Both the position numbers and the translations under genes were made by a program. From Acidovorax sp. HDW3 (lineage in GTDB: Bacteria; Pseudomonadota; Gammaproteobacteria; Burkholderiales; Burkholderiaceae_C), in contig NZ_CP049885.1 of NCBI RefSeq assembly GCF_011303755.1, forward strand, positions 2,884,001 through 2,948,000: 64,000 nt of DNA, in the 5' to 3' direction. Under the pieces are notes generated by a model. That model had not been told where the DNA came from. It made no database searches and was given only the letters and a program-made list of their open reading frames with translations. Of this stretch, positions 22,463 to 30,607 are shown in pieces (position 1 is the stretch's first letter; each line of letters begins with the position of its first letter).

Positions 22463-23112
22463 GACTGCAGCCACCCCTGGAGCTCCTGCGCCAGCGCTTC
22501 GGTGGCGGCTGACAGCGCCTGGGCGCCGCCGGCAGCGTCGGCGCTCGGCGCGCTGTGCTGCAGCACAAACACCCGCTGGCCCAGCAGGTGCTCGCCCTCG
22601 GTTTGCGGCTGCACCAGGGTGGCGCGCAGGCGCAGCAGGGCGCTGCTGCGCTCGGGGCTGGCAAACAGCTGGCTGAATTCTTCCAGGCTCAGGCGCAGCA
22701 CCGGCGGGCGGGCGTTGCCGCCGCTTTGCAGCGGACGGTCGAGCGCATCGAGCACGCTGTACGCCGCGCCCAGGCGCTCGCGCAGGCGCTGCTGCAGCAA
22801 CACCGCCGGCGGCTGGCTCCAGCGCGCCTGCTGGTAGGCGCGCAGCTGCTGCGCATCGGCGTAACCCAGGCGGTAGAGCATGGCGCGGCTGCCCGTGGCC
22901 TCACCGGGCACGTCGATCTCGGCCAGCGCCAGCGCCGGCAGGGCCGACGCCGCCAGCGGCACGGCCTGCACCATGCCCGGCCCCAGGTCGTACGGCTGGG
23001 GCGCCTGCGGCGGCTGCGGCAGGGACGAGCAAGCGCCTATTAAAAACAAAGAAAAAACGGCTGTAGCCCTTGCAGCACAAGCGCGAGCAGCTATCAAAAA
23101 ATGAGTGTTCAT
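22450..23112 (-). CDS. ABC-type transport auxiliary lipoprotein (PqiC/MlaE-associated type)
   Basis: 220 residues from ATG 23112; a TTG five codons upstream is possible. A lipoprotein signal with lipobox IGAC places the lipidated Cys at about residue 28. The mature region (YDLGPG, LALAEIDVPGEATGSRAMLYRL, QLRAYQQARWSQPPAVLLQQRL) matches the PF03886-like family often encoded at the end of MCE operons. It probably acts in the outer-membrane or periplasmic step of phospholipid traffic. Both ends coincide with copies of the palindromic repeat: the signal peptide (23035-23105) and the stop codon. Confidence 0.85.
   Translation of the reverse strand: MNTHFLIAARACAARATAVFSLFLIGACSSLPQPPQAPQPYDLGPGMVQAVPLAASALPALALAEIDVPGEATGSRAMLYRLGYADAQQLRAYQQARWSQPPAVLLQQRLRERLGAAYSVLDALDRPLQSGGNARPPVLRLSLEEFSQLFASPERSSALLRLRATLVQPQTEGEHLLGQRVFVLQHSAPSADAAGGAQALSAATEALAQELQGWLQSLQK
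23035..23105. repeat. Palindromic repeat, copy 3 (inside the lipoprotein signal sequence)
   Basis: On the minus strand it reads TTTTTTGATAGCTGCTCGCG, then CTTGTGCTGCAAGGGCTACA, then GCCGTTTTTTC: the same modules as the intergenic copies. It is translated in frame as LIAARACAARATAVF, the hydrophobic part of the signal peptide. Confidence 0.75.
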
Positions 23113-23123
23113 ACGCCTTTTCC

Positions 23124-24089
23124 TCAAGGGCTGACAAAGCCAGGCTCGCCCGGGCCGGGCTGGCTGGTGCCGTTGCCGTAGAGCAGGGACTGGGGGTTCT
23201 CACCCAGGTTGTCTGCCAGGCCGCCAAAGCGGCGTGCGGTGCGCGTCGTGGCGTCGCTGGCGCGGTTCACGCGCGGCAGGGTTTCGTCGTTCATCTTGTT
23301 GGCCGCCGTGGTCAGGGCCTGGGTGCTTTGCTCCACCTGCGCCAGCGTGCCGCCAGGGGCGTACAGGCGCTCGGTCGCGGTGCGTACGCCCTGGGCCGCC
23401 TCGGTGGCGCTGGCGCCGCTTTGCTGCAGCACCTGCAAGGTGCTGCGCGCGTCTTGCACCAGGGCCGGGACGGCGGCCAGCGCCGGCTCCAGGCGCAGTT
23501 GGACGGTGCTGTCGAGCCGCTGGCCCAGCTGCGTGAGCTGGTCGGCGGCGTTGCCGATGTTGGTGAGCAGGCGCGAGAACTCGGCCTGATTGTGGGCGCT
23601 GAGCAGGGTGTTGAAACGCTCGGCCGCCTCCTGCACCTGTGCCACCACAGCCGGCCCCTGCTCGGCGAGCTTGCTCAGGGACGAGGGTTCGAGCGGCAGG
23701 CGCGGCAGGCCGCTGGGGCCGCTGGGCGGGGGCGGCAAGTCTTTGCCCGCATCGTCGAGCAGCACGTGCGCCAGGCCCGTGACGCCCTGGTAGCCGAGCA
23801 CGGCAAAGGTGGTGGGGCGGATCGGGGCATCGACGTTGACGGCGATGCGGATGAGCACGTTGCCGGGCACCAGCGGGTCAAAGCCAATCTCCGTCACCTT
23901 GCCCACGGCCACGCCTTTGTAGCGCACACTGGCCTGGGGCTGCAGGCCGCTGACGCTTTCCTTGCTCGACAGCTCGTACAGGTTGTAGCGCGTGCTGTCG
24001 CGCGTGAGCCACAGGGCCAGGCCGGCGAGCAGGGCGCTGACGACGAGTAAAAAGGCGCCGGCGGCGAGGGCGTGGGCTTTGTTTTCCAT
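23124..24089 (-). CDS. MCE-domain lipid-binding protein (MlaD-like)
   Basis: 321 residues from ATG 24089 (MENKAHALAAGAFLLVVSAL). One N-terminal TM helix is followed by an MCE domain (YNLYELSSKESVSGLQPQ, VRYKGVAVGKVTEIGFDP) and a long helical region, longer than E. coli MlaD (183) and more like the single-MCE proteins of MlaE-type operons in Burkholderiales. It is a periplasmic lipid shuttle anchored in the inner membrane. It lies 5 nt after the ATPase gene in the order permease, ATPase, MCE, lipoprotein. Confidence 0.93.
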   Translation of the reverse strand: MENKAHALAAGAFLLVVSALLAGLALWLTRDSTRYNLYELSSKESVSGLQPQASVRYKGVAVGKVTEIGFDPLVPGNVLIRIAVNVDAPIRPTTFAVLGYQGVTGLAHVLLDDAGKDLPPPPSGPSGLPRLPLEPSSLSKLAEQGPAVVAQVQEAAERFNTLLSAHNQAEFSRLLTNIGNAADQLTQLGQRLDSTVQLRLEPALAAVPALVQDARSTLQVLQQSGASATEAAQGVRTATERLYAPGGTLAQVEQSTQALTTAANKMNDETLPRVNRASDATTRTARRFGGLADNLGENPQSLLYGNGTSQPGPGEPGFVSP

Positions 24090-24094
24090 GGCAG

Positions 24095-24895
24095 TCAAAC
24101 CTCCAGCGGCATACCGCTTTGCACCGGGGCCATGGCCCGGCGCCCGCGCTCGCCCTGAAAGAAGTGGTGGATGAAGGGGTGGTCGAACAGCGCCACCTGG
24201 CGCGGTGCACCGGTGGTGATGACGTGCTTGTCCGCCAGCACCGCCACCCGGGTGGAGAGGGCGAACAGGGTGTCGAGGTCGTGCGTGACCATGACCACCG
24301 TCAGCCCCAGCTGCGCGTGCAGGGTGCGCAACAGGTCGCAAAAATCGTCCGAGCTGTTCGGGTCGAGCCCCGCCGTGGGCTCGTCGAGCAGCAGCAGCGG
24401 CGGGTCCATGATGAGCGCGCGCGCCAGCGCCACGCGCTTGATCATGCCGCCCGACAGGTCAGCAGGCATCCGCGTCGCGTGCTCGGGCTTGAGGCCGACG
24501 AGCTGGAGCTTGACCATGGCCGCCTCGCGCACCAGCGCCGCCGGCAGCGTGCCCTGCTCGCGCAATGCAAAGGCGATGTTGTCGAGCACGTTGAAGGCCG
24601 AATACAGCGCCCCCTGCTGGAACAACATGCCCACCCGCGCCGCCGCGCCGGGGCCGCACATCTGCGCCGCCGGCTGGCCGAGCACCGTCACGCGCCCGCG
24701 CGCGGGGGTGAGCAGGCCCAGCATCTGGCGCAGCAGCACCGTCTTGCCCGTGCCCGAGCCGCCGACGAGCGAGAGCATCTCGCCCTGCTGCACGCACAAA
24801 TCCAGATCCTGGTGCACGGCATAGGCGGCCTCGCCCTTGCCAAAGACGGACCACAGGCCCTCGATCTGCACCACGGTTTGCGCGCTGCTGGCCAT
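24095..24895 (-). CDS. ABC transporter ATPase (MlaF-like)
   Basis: 266 residues. Walker A GGSGTGKT, signature LSGGM, Walker B LLLLDEPTAGLDP and switch His THDLDT are all present. The FQQGALYSAFNVLDNI segment is typical of MlaF-type ATPases. It energises the STAS-MlaE permease encoded directly upstream (stop TGA abuts this ATG). Confidence 0.95.
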   Translation of the reverse strand: MASSAQTVVQIEGLWSVFGKGEAAYAVHQDLDLCVQQGEMLSLVGGSGTGKTVLLRQMLGLLTPARGRVTVLGQPAAQMCGPGAAARVGMLFQQGALYSAFNVLDNIAFALREQGTLPAALVREAAMVKLQLVGLKPEHATRMPADLSGGMIKRVALARALIMDPPLLLLDEPTAGLDPNSSDDFCDLLRTLHAQLGLTVVMVTHDLDTLFALSTRVAVLADKHVITTGAPRQVALFDHPFIHHFFQGERGRRAMAPVQSGMPLEV

Positions 24896-26023
24896 TCACA
24901 CCCCCACGTTCTTGAAGATGATGGCAAACAACGCGTCGATGACGATGACGACCGTGATCGCGTTGACCACCGCCGCTGTCGTGCCCTCGCCCAGGCTTTG
25001 CGTGTTCGGCTGCACGCGCAGCCCCCAGTGGCAACCGATGAGCGCAATCAGCACGCCAAACACCGCCGACTTGGCCAGCGCCAGGTACAGGTTGGAGACC
25101 TCGACCGCGCGCGGCAGCGCCTGCACAAAGTAGGCCGGCGTAATGCCCATGGTGAGGTCGGCGGCCAACATGCCGCCGGCGAGCGCCGCCAGCGTCGTCC
25201 AGACGCTGATGAGCGGCATGGCCAGCGCCAGCGCCATGGCGCGCGGCAGCACCAGGCGGTAGCCCCGGGCGATGCCCATGACGCGCATGGCGTCCAGTTC
25301 TTCGGTCACGCGCATGACGCCGATCTGCGCCGTGATGGCCGAGCCCGAGCGCCCGGCCACCAAAATCGCCGCCAGCATCGGCCCGAGCTCGCGGATGAGC
25401 GAAATGCCCAGAATGTTGACGATGAAGGACTCGGCGCCGAACTGGCGCAGCTGCAGCGCCATCAGGTAGGCCAGCACCACGCCAATCAGAAAACCCACCA
25501 GGGCCGTGATCGGCAGCGCCGTCGCCCCCATGCGGTACAGATGGCCCGAAAAATCACGCCACGGCCCGCGCTGGGGCTGGCGCAGCAGCTGCAAGAAATC
25601 GAGCAACAGCTGGCCTATGAGCTCAATGAAAAAGCGCACATGGCCGAGCGCGTGCAGCACCTTCAGGCCCAGCCGGTCGAGCTGCGCACCCAGGCGCCAC
25701 GGCGGCGCCACGGGCGCGGGCGGCGCGCTCAGCTGCGCCACGCGTTCGAGCAGGCTGCGCTGCGCCGGCGTCAGCTGCAGCCGCGCCGGCCAGGCACGGC
25801 CCCATTGCTGCCACAGCAGCTGCGCGCCGATGTGGTCGAGCCACTGCAGGCCCGTCAAATCCCAGCCCAGCTGCGCCGGCGCCGGCAGGCTGGCGAGCTG
25901 GCGGCGCAGCGCGCGCCACTGCGCCCGCTGCCCCAGCTCCGCCGCGCCCCAGCGCCCCTGCAGCACGGCGCAGGGCCCGTCGGGGCGCTGGGTGTGTTGC
26001 AGTTGCGGGGCGTTAGGGTTCAT
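24896..26023 (-). CDS. STAS-MlaE fusion permease
   Basis: 375 residues. The first about 100 residues form a STAS-like domain (LGWDLTGLQWLDHIGAQLLW), normally a separate protein (MlaB) in the E. coli Mla system. From about residue 125 the MlaE permease follows, with the conserved ITALVGFLIGVVLAY, RELGPMLAAILVAGRSGSA and EELDAMRVMGI motifs. It forms the membrane channel of the phospholipid ABC transporter. First gene of the four-gene operon; the start was chosen as the first ATG and its neighbourhood at 26024-26134 should contain the promoter. Confidence 0.93.
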   Translation of the reverse strand: MNPNAPQLQHTQRPDGPCAVLQGRWGAAELGQRAQWRALRRQLASLPAPAQLGWDLTGLQWLDHIGAQLLWQQWGRAWPARLQLTPAQRSLLERVAQLSAPPAPVAPPWRLGAQLDRLGLKVLHALGHVRFFIELIGQLLLDFLQLLRQPQRGPWRDFSGHLYRMGATALPITALVGFLIGVVLAYLMALQLRQFGAESFIVNILGISLIRELGPMLAAILVAGRSGSAITAQIGVMRVTEELDAMRVMGIARGYRLVLPRAMALALAMPLISVWTTLAALAGGMLAADLTMGITPAYFVQALPRAVEVSNLYLALAKSAVFGVLIALIGCHWGLRVQPNTQSLGEGTTAAVVNAITVVIVIDALFAIIFKNVGV

Positions 26024-26119
26024 GGATGAAAGAAATCAGCAAAACGCGCAGCATAACGCCCCGCCCGCCGTTTGGCGCCCGCAGCCGTGGCGCGTTGCCA
26101 TACTTGACTCGGGTAAGTC

Positions 26120-26133
26120 CTGATGCAAATCAG
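26120..26133. promoter_or_regulatory. FNR/CRP-like palindrome, candidate operator
   Basis: CTGAT-GCAA-ATCAG is a 5-4-5 inverted repeat that differs from the FNR/ANR consensus TTGAT-N4-ATCAA only at the two outermost bases. It lies between the MCE permease operon (leftward) and the leader RNA/TauE gene (rightward). It could equally be an RNA hairpin with a GCAA tetraloop. Confidence 0.35.
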
Positions 26134-26159
26134 TCATGAGAACTCTTACATTCACGCCA

Positions 26160-26290
26160 CTCGATCGCCCGCTACGGCGGGTGTCAGAGGAGCCGAGGAG
26201 ACATCTCGACAAGCACAAATCCATACCAAAACAGCATCCGCAACGAGATGCCTCTTTTCCCCAGGCGCCGGCAACCCCGGCGCCTTTTTG
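26160..26290 (+). ncRNA. Candidate structured leader RNA or small RNA upstream of TauE/SafE gene
   Basis: Within the 328-nt gap 26024-26351. It contains a hairpin CCCGC-TACG-GCGGG (26168-26181) with a UNCG-type loop, then a long-range pairing AGAGG...CATCTCG with CGAGATG-CCTCT, an alternative local stem GCATC/GATGC that uses the same GATG bases, and finally a strong terminator. The mutually exclusive stems followed by a terminator suggest an attenuator or riboswitch-like leader; an independent sRNA is the alternative. I could not assign it to a known riboswitch class. Base-pairing was assessed by eye. Confidence 0.45.
26263..26289 (+). terminator. Strong Rho-independent terminator with no protein gene ahead of it
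   Basis: A 9-bp stem AGGCGCCGG/CCGGCGCCT with a 5-nt loop (CAACC) is followed by TTTTT. No plus-strand gene precedes it, so it must end a leader or a small RNA. It is 62 nt upstream of the TauE/SafE ATG. Confidence 0.85.
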
Positions 26291-26351
26291 TTGCGCGCCT
26301 GTTTTTCGTATGTGAACAAAAGGTTTCCGCGCCAGTGGGACAATCCCGGCC

Positions 26352-27110
26352 ATGGAATGGATGATTGTCTCGCTGGCCTCGCTGCTGGCCGGTTTCGTGG
26401 ACGCGATCGTGGGCGGCGGCGGCCTGATCCTGCTGCCCGCCCTGTTTGCCACCTTTGCCAGCGCGCCGCCGGCAACCCTGCTGGGCACCAACAAGAGCGC
26501 CGCCTTCTGGGGCACGGCCGTGGCCACCTGGCAGTACAGCCGGCGCGTGCAGGTGTCCTGGCGCGCCATGCTGCCGGGGGCAGCGGCGGGCTTTGTGGGC
26601 TCCTTCATCGGCGCCTGGGCGGTGACGCAGATTTCGCCCGAATTCCTGCGCAAACTGCTGCCGCTGGTGATGGTGGCGGTGCTGGCCTACACCCTGGCGA
26701 AAAAAGACCTGGGAATGCACCACGCACCGCGCTTTACGGGCCGTGCTGAAATGCTGCTGACAGCCGCCATCGGCCTGGTCATCGGCCTGTACGACGGCTT
26801 TTTCGGCCCCGGCACGGGCAGCTTCTTCGTCTTTGCCTTCGTGCGCCTGCTGGGCTACGACTTTCTCAACGCCTCCGTCTCGGCCAAGCTGCTGAACCTG
26901 GCGACCAACGTCTCGGCCCTGATCCTGTTTGCCCTCAAGGGCCACATCTGGTGGCACTTCATGGTGCCGCTGGCCATCGCCAATGTCGCTGGCAGCATGT
27001 TGGGCACCTACATGGCGCTGCGCCACGGCACGGGTTTTGTGCGTACCATCTTCATCGTCGTCGTCGGCGCGCTCATCCTCAAAACCGGCTACGACGCCTT
27101 TTTGCGCTGA
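26352..27110 (+). CDS. TauE/SafE family membrane permease (DUF81)
   Basis: 252 residues, seven to eight TM helices. The two family repeats are visible: LLAGFVDAIVGGGGLILLPAL near the N-terminus and GLYDGFFGPGTGSFFVFAF in the second half. Family members export sulfite, sulfoacetate or other small organic anions; which one here is unknown. It is 40 nt upstream of the arginase gene and likely cotranscribed. The leader with terminator in front of it suggests control by attenuation. An in-frame ATG at 26361 is an alternative start. Confidence 0.9.
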   Translation: MEWMIVSLASLLAGFVDAIVGGGGLILLPALFATFASAPPATLLGTNKSAAFWGTAVATWQYSRRVQVSWRAMLPGAAAGFVGSFIGAWAVTQISPEFLRKLLPLVMVAVLAYTLAKKDLGMHHAPRFTGRAEMLLTAAIGLVIGLYDGFFGPGTGSFFVFAFVRLLGYDFLNASVSAKLLNLATNVSALILFALKGHIWWHFMVPLAIANVAGSMLGTYMALRHGTGFVRTIFIVVVGALILKTGYDAFLR

Positions 27111-27150
27111 GGTGCTGCGCCCACCCCGGCACGCTGCAAGGAGCCCGGGT

Positions 27151-28068
27151 ATGTCTGCACACACCATCGCCCTGATCGGCGCCCCCACCGACGTCGGCGC
27201 CAGCGTGCTCGGCGCCAGCATGGGGCCGGATGCGCTGCGCATTGCCGGCATCGCCAGCGCCCTGCGCGCACGCGGCTGGGGCGTGCACGAGCGCGGCAAC
27301 CTGCACGGCCCGGCGAACCCGCAGCAGCCGCCGCAGCACGGCGTGCGCCACCTGACCGAAGTCGCGGCCTGGAACCACGCCGTGTTCGACGCTGTGGCAC
27401 TGGCCCTGGCGCAGCAGCAGCTGCCCCTGCTGCTCGGCGGCGACCACAGCCTGGCCATTGGCTCGATCAGCGCCGCCGCCTGCCACTGCCGGCGCCAGGG
27501 CAAGCGCCTGCGCGTGCTCTGGCTCGACGCCCACGCTGACGCCAACCGCCCCACTACCAGCCCCAGCGGCAATCTGCACGGTATGCCCGTGGCCTGCCTG
27601 CTCGGCGACGGCCCACAGCACCTGCAAAACCTGGTCGGCAGCCCGGTGCTGCAGCCGGCGCAGCTGTGCCAGATCGGCCTGCGCAGCGTCGATGCGGGCG
27701 AGCGCCAGTACCTGCACGAGCGCGGCATCACGGTGTTCGACATGCGCAGCATCGACGAGCTGGGGATGCGCGCCGTCATGGCGCAAGCGCTCGCCGGGGT
27801 GGACGCACACACCCACCTGCACCTGAGCCTGGACCTGGACTGCATAGACCCCGACATCGCCCCCGGCGTGGGCACGCCCGTGCGCGGCGGGCCCAACTAC
27901 CGCGAGATGCAGCTGTGCATGGAAATGCTGGCCGACTGCGCCGCCCTGGGCTCGATCGACGTGGTGGAGCTCAACCCGGCGCTTGACGTGCGCAACCAGA
28001 CGGCGCTGCTGGCGGTGGACTTGCTCGAAAGCCTGTTCGGCAAATCCACCTTGGTGCGAAAAATATAA
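27151..28068 (+). CDS. rocF: Arginase (ureohydrolase family)
   Basis: 305 residues from ATG 27151 with AAGGAG 7 nt upstream. Manganese ligands are seen in GGDHS (H99), DAHAD (D126, H128, D130) and LDLDCIDPD. The loop SGNLHGMP and overall length resemble arginase rather than agmatinase. It hydrolyses arginine to ornithine and urea in the cytoplasm. No urease or ornithine gene is next to it. The upstream membrane permease is co-oriented, but a functional link is unproven. Confidence 0.9.
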   Translation: MSAHTIALIGAPTDVGASVLGASMGPDALRIAGIASALRARGWGVHERGNLHGPANPQQPPQHGVRHLTEVAAWNHAVFDAVALALAQQQLPLLLGGDHSLAIGSISAAACHCRRQGKRLRVLWLDAHADANRPTTSPSGNLHGMPVACLLGDGPQHLQNLVGSPVLQPAQLCQIGLRSVDAGERQYLHERGITVFDMRSIDELGMRAVMAQALAGVDAHTHLHLSLDLDCIDPDIAPGVGTPVRGGPNYREMQLCMEMLADCAALGSIDVVELNPALDVRNQTALLAVDLLESLFGKSTLVRKI

Positions 28069-28080
28069 GTCTTTTTGGCC

Positions 28081-28125
28081 GCTAACGCTTATCAATCAAG
28101 CGTTAGCAGCTATTAATTTAATAGC
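28081..28125. repeat. Palindromic repeat, copy 4 (two adjoining hairpins)
   Basis: GCTAACGCTT/AAGCGTTAGC (10-bp stem, 28081-28107) followed by GCTATTAA-T-TTAATAGC (28109-28125). It fills the space between the convergent rocF and mrdA genes and may act as a bidirectional transcription barrier. Confidence 0.85.
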
Positions 28126-28126
28126 A

Positions 28127-30085
28127 TTACCACGGCTTGGGCGAGGCCGCTGTCGGCAGCTCGATCTCGGCCACCGGGCGCTGTTTGCCGATTGGCGGGC
28201 CGGACTGGCCCAGGCGCGTGGCGGCAATGTCTTCCTCGCTCGGGTACAGGCCGGCGAGCCAGTAGTCGAACACGCGCCGGGCAATGGGCGCGGCGCTGGC
28301 GGCGCCAAAGCCGGCGTTCTCAACGATGAGCGCGACCACGATCTGCGGGTCTTCCACCGGCGCAAAGGCGGCAAACAGCGAGTGGTCGCGCTTGTGCTCT
28401 TCGAGCGCGCGGGCGTTGTACTTCACGTTCTGCCCCAGGCTCACGGCCTGCGCCGTGCCCGTCTTGCCGCCCGAAGTATAGGGCGCGCCGGCGAACACGC
28501 GCCGGCCCGTACCGGCCTCGTTCACGGCCACCAGGCCCTTGCGCACCACGTCGATGTTTTTCGCCGCATAGCCCAGGTCCACACCCGGGGGCTGCTCCAG
28601 CGGGGCAACGGCGCCGCTGACGATGTCGCGCACCGCCTTCGCCAGGTGCGGGCGGTAGCGCGTGCCGCCGTTGACCAGCGTCGCCTCGGCCAGCGCCAGC
28701 TGCAACATGGTGAAGTTGTTGTAGCCCTGGCCTATGCCCAGCGACACCGTCTCACCCGGGTACCAGCGCCGCAGCTCGGGGCGCTTGTAGGTCTTGCGCT
28801 TCCACTCGGTGCTCGGGAGCACGCCGCGCAGCTCGCCACCGAGGTCGATGCCGGTGATCTGGCCAAACCCCAGCGGCGCCATGAAGTCGTGGATGGCATC
28901 GACCCCCATCTCCACGCCCAGCGAGTAAAAGTAGGTGTTGCTGGAGAACTGGATGGCGCGCACCATGTCCACCCCGCCCAGGCCGCCCTCGTGGCTCCTG
29001 AACATGCGCCCGCCAAAGTTGTAGTAGCCCGGGTCGTTGATGACGGTGCTCGCCGCGCGCTTGCCCAGCTGCAGCGCCGCCAGCGCCATGAAGGGCTTGT
29101 AGGTCGAACCCGGCGGGTAGGTGCCGCGCAGCGCGCGGTTCAAAAGCGGCTTGTTGATCGACTCGTTGAGCGCCTGCCAGTTTTCCTGGTCGATGCCATC
29201 GACGAAAAGGTTGGGGTCGAAGGTCGGCTTGGACACCAGGGCCAGGATTTCGCCGTTGCGCGGGTCGATCGCCACCAGCGCGCCCCGGCGCTCGCCGTAC
29301 AAATCCTCGACCATCTTCTGCAGCTTGATGTCGAGCGAGAGCATGATGCTGTCGCCCGGCGTCGCCGCGCGGCTGCTGAGCTTGCGCACAGCGCGCCCGC
29401 CAGCCGAGGTTTCGAGCAGCTCGACGCCGGTCGTGCCGTGCAGCTGCACCTCGTACGACTGCTCCACGCCGAGCTTGCCGATGTACTCCGTACCCCGGTA
29501 GTTGGCAGCATCTTCAGCGTCTTCGATGCGCTCTTTTTCCTTCTGGTTGATGCGCCCGATATAGCCGATGGCATGGCTGCCGACTTCGCCCTGCGGGTAG
29601 GTGCGAAACAGCCGCGCCTTGATGTCCACGCCCGGGAACCGCCAGCGCTGCGCGGCAAAGCGCGCCACCTCGGCATCGGTCAGGCGCGTGCGAATCGGCA
29701 GCGAATCGAAGCTGCGCGACTCCTCCATCAGACGCTTGAAGCGGCGCTTGTCGCGCGCGTGGATGTCGATGATTTCGCCCAGCGCCTCGATGGTGTCTTC
29801 GAGCACCCCGGCCTTGGACGGCGTGATCTCCAGCGTATAGGCCGAATAGTTGGTCGCCAGCACGACGCCGTTGCGGTCCAGAATCTGCCCCCGGTTGGGC
29901 ACGATGGGCACCACCGCCGTGCGGTTGCTCTCGGCCTGGTCGGCCAGGTCTTCGTGGCGCTCGATCTGCAGCACCCACAGGCGCGAGACCAGCAGGCCAA
30001 AGGCCAGCAGCACCACCAGCGCCAGCGCCAGCACGCGCAGGCGAAAGCGCGATGCATCCAGCTCGCTGTTGCGCAGCTCCGTCAT
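28127..30085 (-). CDS. mrdA: Penicillin-binding protein 2 (peptidoglycan transpeptidase)
   Basis: 652 residues. One N-terminal TM helix (about 18-38), a PBP dimer domain, and a transpeptidase domain with the active-site Ser327 in GSTYKP, SSN in FSSNTYF and KTG in GGKTGTAQ. It crosslinks peptidoglycan in the elongasome with RodA and MreBCD. It is directly downstream of mreD (3-nt gap). The usual next gene, rodA, is absent here: a repeat and the convergent arginase gene follow. Confidence 0.97.
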   Translation of the reverse strand: MTELRNSELDASRFRLRVLALALVVLLAFGLLVSRLWVLQIERHEDLADQAESNRTAVVPIVPNRGQILDRNGVVLATNYSAYTLEITPSKAGVLEDTIEALGEIIDIHARDKRRFKRLMEESRSFDSLPIRTRLTDAEVARFAAQRWRFPGVDIKARLFRTYPQGEVGSHAIGYIGRINQKEKERIEDAEDAANYRGTEYIGKLGVEQSYEVQLHGTTGVELLETSAGGRAVRKLSSRAATPGDSIMLSLDIKLQKMVEDLYGERRGALVAIDPRNGEILALVSKPTFDPNLFVDGIDQENWQALNESINKPLLNRALRGTYPPGSTYKPFMALAALQLGKRAASTVINDPGYYNFGGRMFRSHEGGLGGVDMVRAIQFSSNTYFYSLGVEMGVDAIHDFMAPLGFGQITGIDLGGELRGVLPSTEWKRKTYKRPELRRWYPGETVSLGIGQGYNNFTMLQLALAEATLVNGGTRYRPHLAKAVRDIVSGAVAPLEQPPGVDLGYAAKNIDVVRKGLVAVNEAGTGRRVFAGAPYTSGGKTGTAQAVSLGQNVKYNARALEEHKRDHSLFAAFAPVEDPQIVVALIVENAGFGAASAAPIARRVFDYWLAGLYPSEEDIAATRLGQSGPPIGKQRPVAEIELPTAASPKPW

Positions 30086-30088
30086 CGC

Positions 30089-30607
30089 TCAGAGCGGCCG
30101 GTTGGCATCGGTGTCGGGCGGGCGCCGCTGCGGCGCCAGCAACAGCCAGCAAGCGAGCGGCCACAGCAGCGCTTCGAGCAGCGGCGCCACCAACACCAAC
30201 GGGCCAGGAAAAATACCGCCCGAGAGCCAGCGCACCAGCCATTGCAGGGCGTGCGCCGCCACCAGCAGCGGCAGCAGCGGCAGCACCTGCGCCCACAGCC
30301 CAATCCAGGCCAGGCGCCGGTGCGCCAAATGCGTGCCCAGCATGAGCGCGCTGTAGGCCAGCGCGTGCTGGCCCAGCAGTGCCGATTGCTGCACATCCAT
30401 GCACAGGCCGAGCACAAAGGCCATGCCCATGCCCACGCGCTGGCTTTGGTGCACGCCCCAGAACGCCAGCGTCAGCAGCACCCAGTCGGGCAGCCAGGGC
30501 TGGCGCCCCAGGGGCAGCAGGTTCAGCGCCAGCGCCAGCAGCAGGCTGGCGACGATGAACCAGGGCTTGACCGGCTGCAGCAGCTCCTGGCCGCGCGGCA
30601 TCATCAT
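30089..30607 (-). CDS. mreD: Rod shape-determining protein MreD
   Basis: 172 residues, about five TM helices, beginning MMMPRGQELLQPVKPW. The start at 30607 overlaps the mreC stop in ATGA; two further ATGs follow in frame. Conservation is low in this family; identity rests on topology and position. An inner-membrane part of the elongasome scaffold. Confidence 0.92.
   Translation of the reverse strand: MMMPRGQELLQPVKPWFIVASLLLALALNLLPLGRQPWLPDWVLLTLAFWGVHQSQRVGMGMAFVLGLCMDVQQSALLGQHALAYSALMLGTHLAHRRLAWIGLWAQVLPLLPLLVAAHALQWLVRWLSGGIFPGPLVLVAPLLEALLWPLACWLLLAPQRRPPDTDANRPL

Noticed and set aside
26168-26250. Guanidine-II (mini-ykkC) riboswitch
   Set aside because: There is an ACGG-like loop at 26174-26177 and an ACGA farther on, but the paired short hairpins with tetraloops required by that class are not formed.
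26136-26314. Small plus-strand reading frame beginning MRTLTFTPLDRP in the leader region
   Set aside because: It runs through the terminator, has no ribosome-binding site, and its composition is not distinctive; the RNA-structure explanation fits better. A leader peptide cannot be fully excluded.
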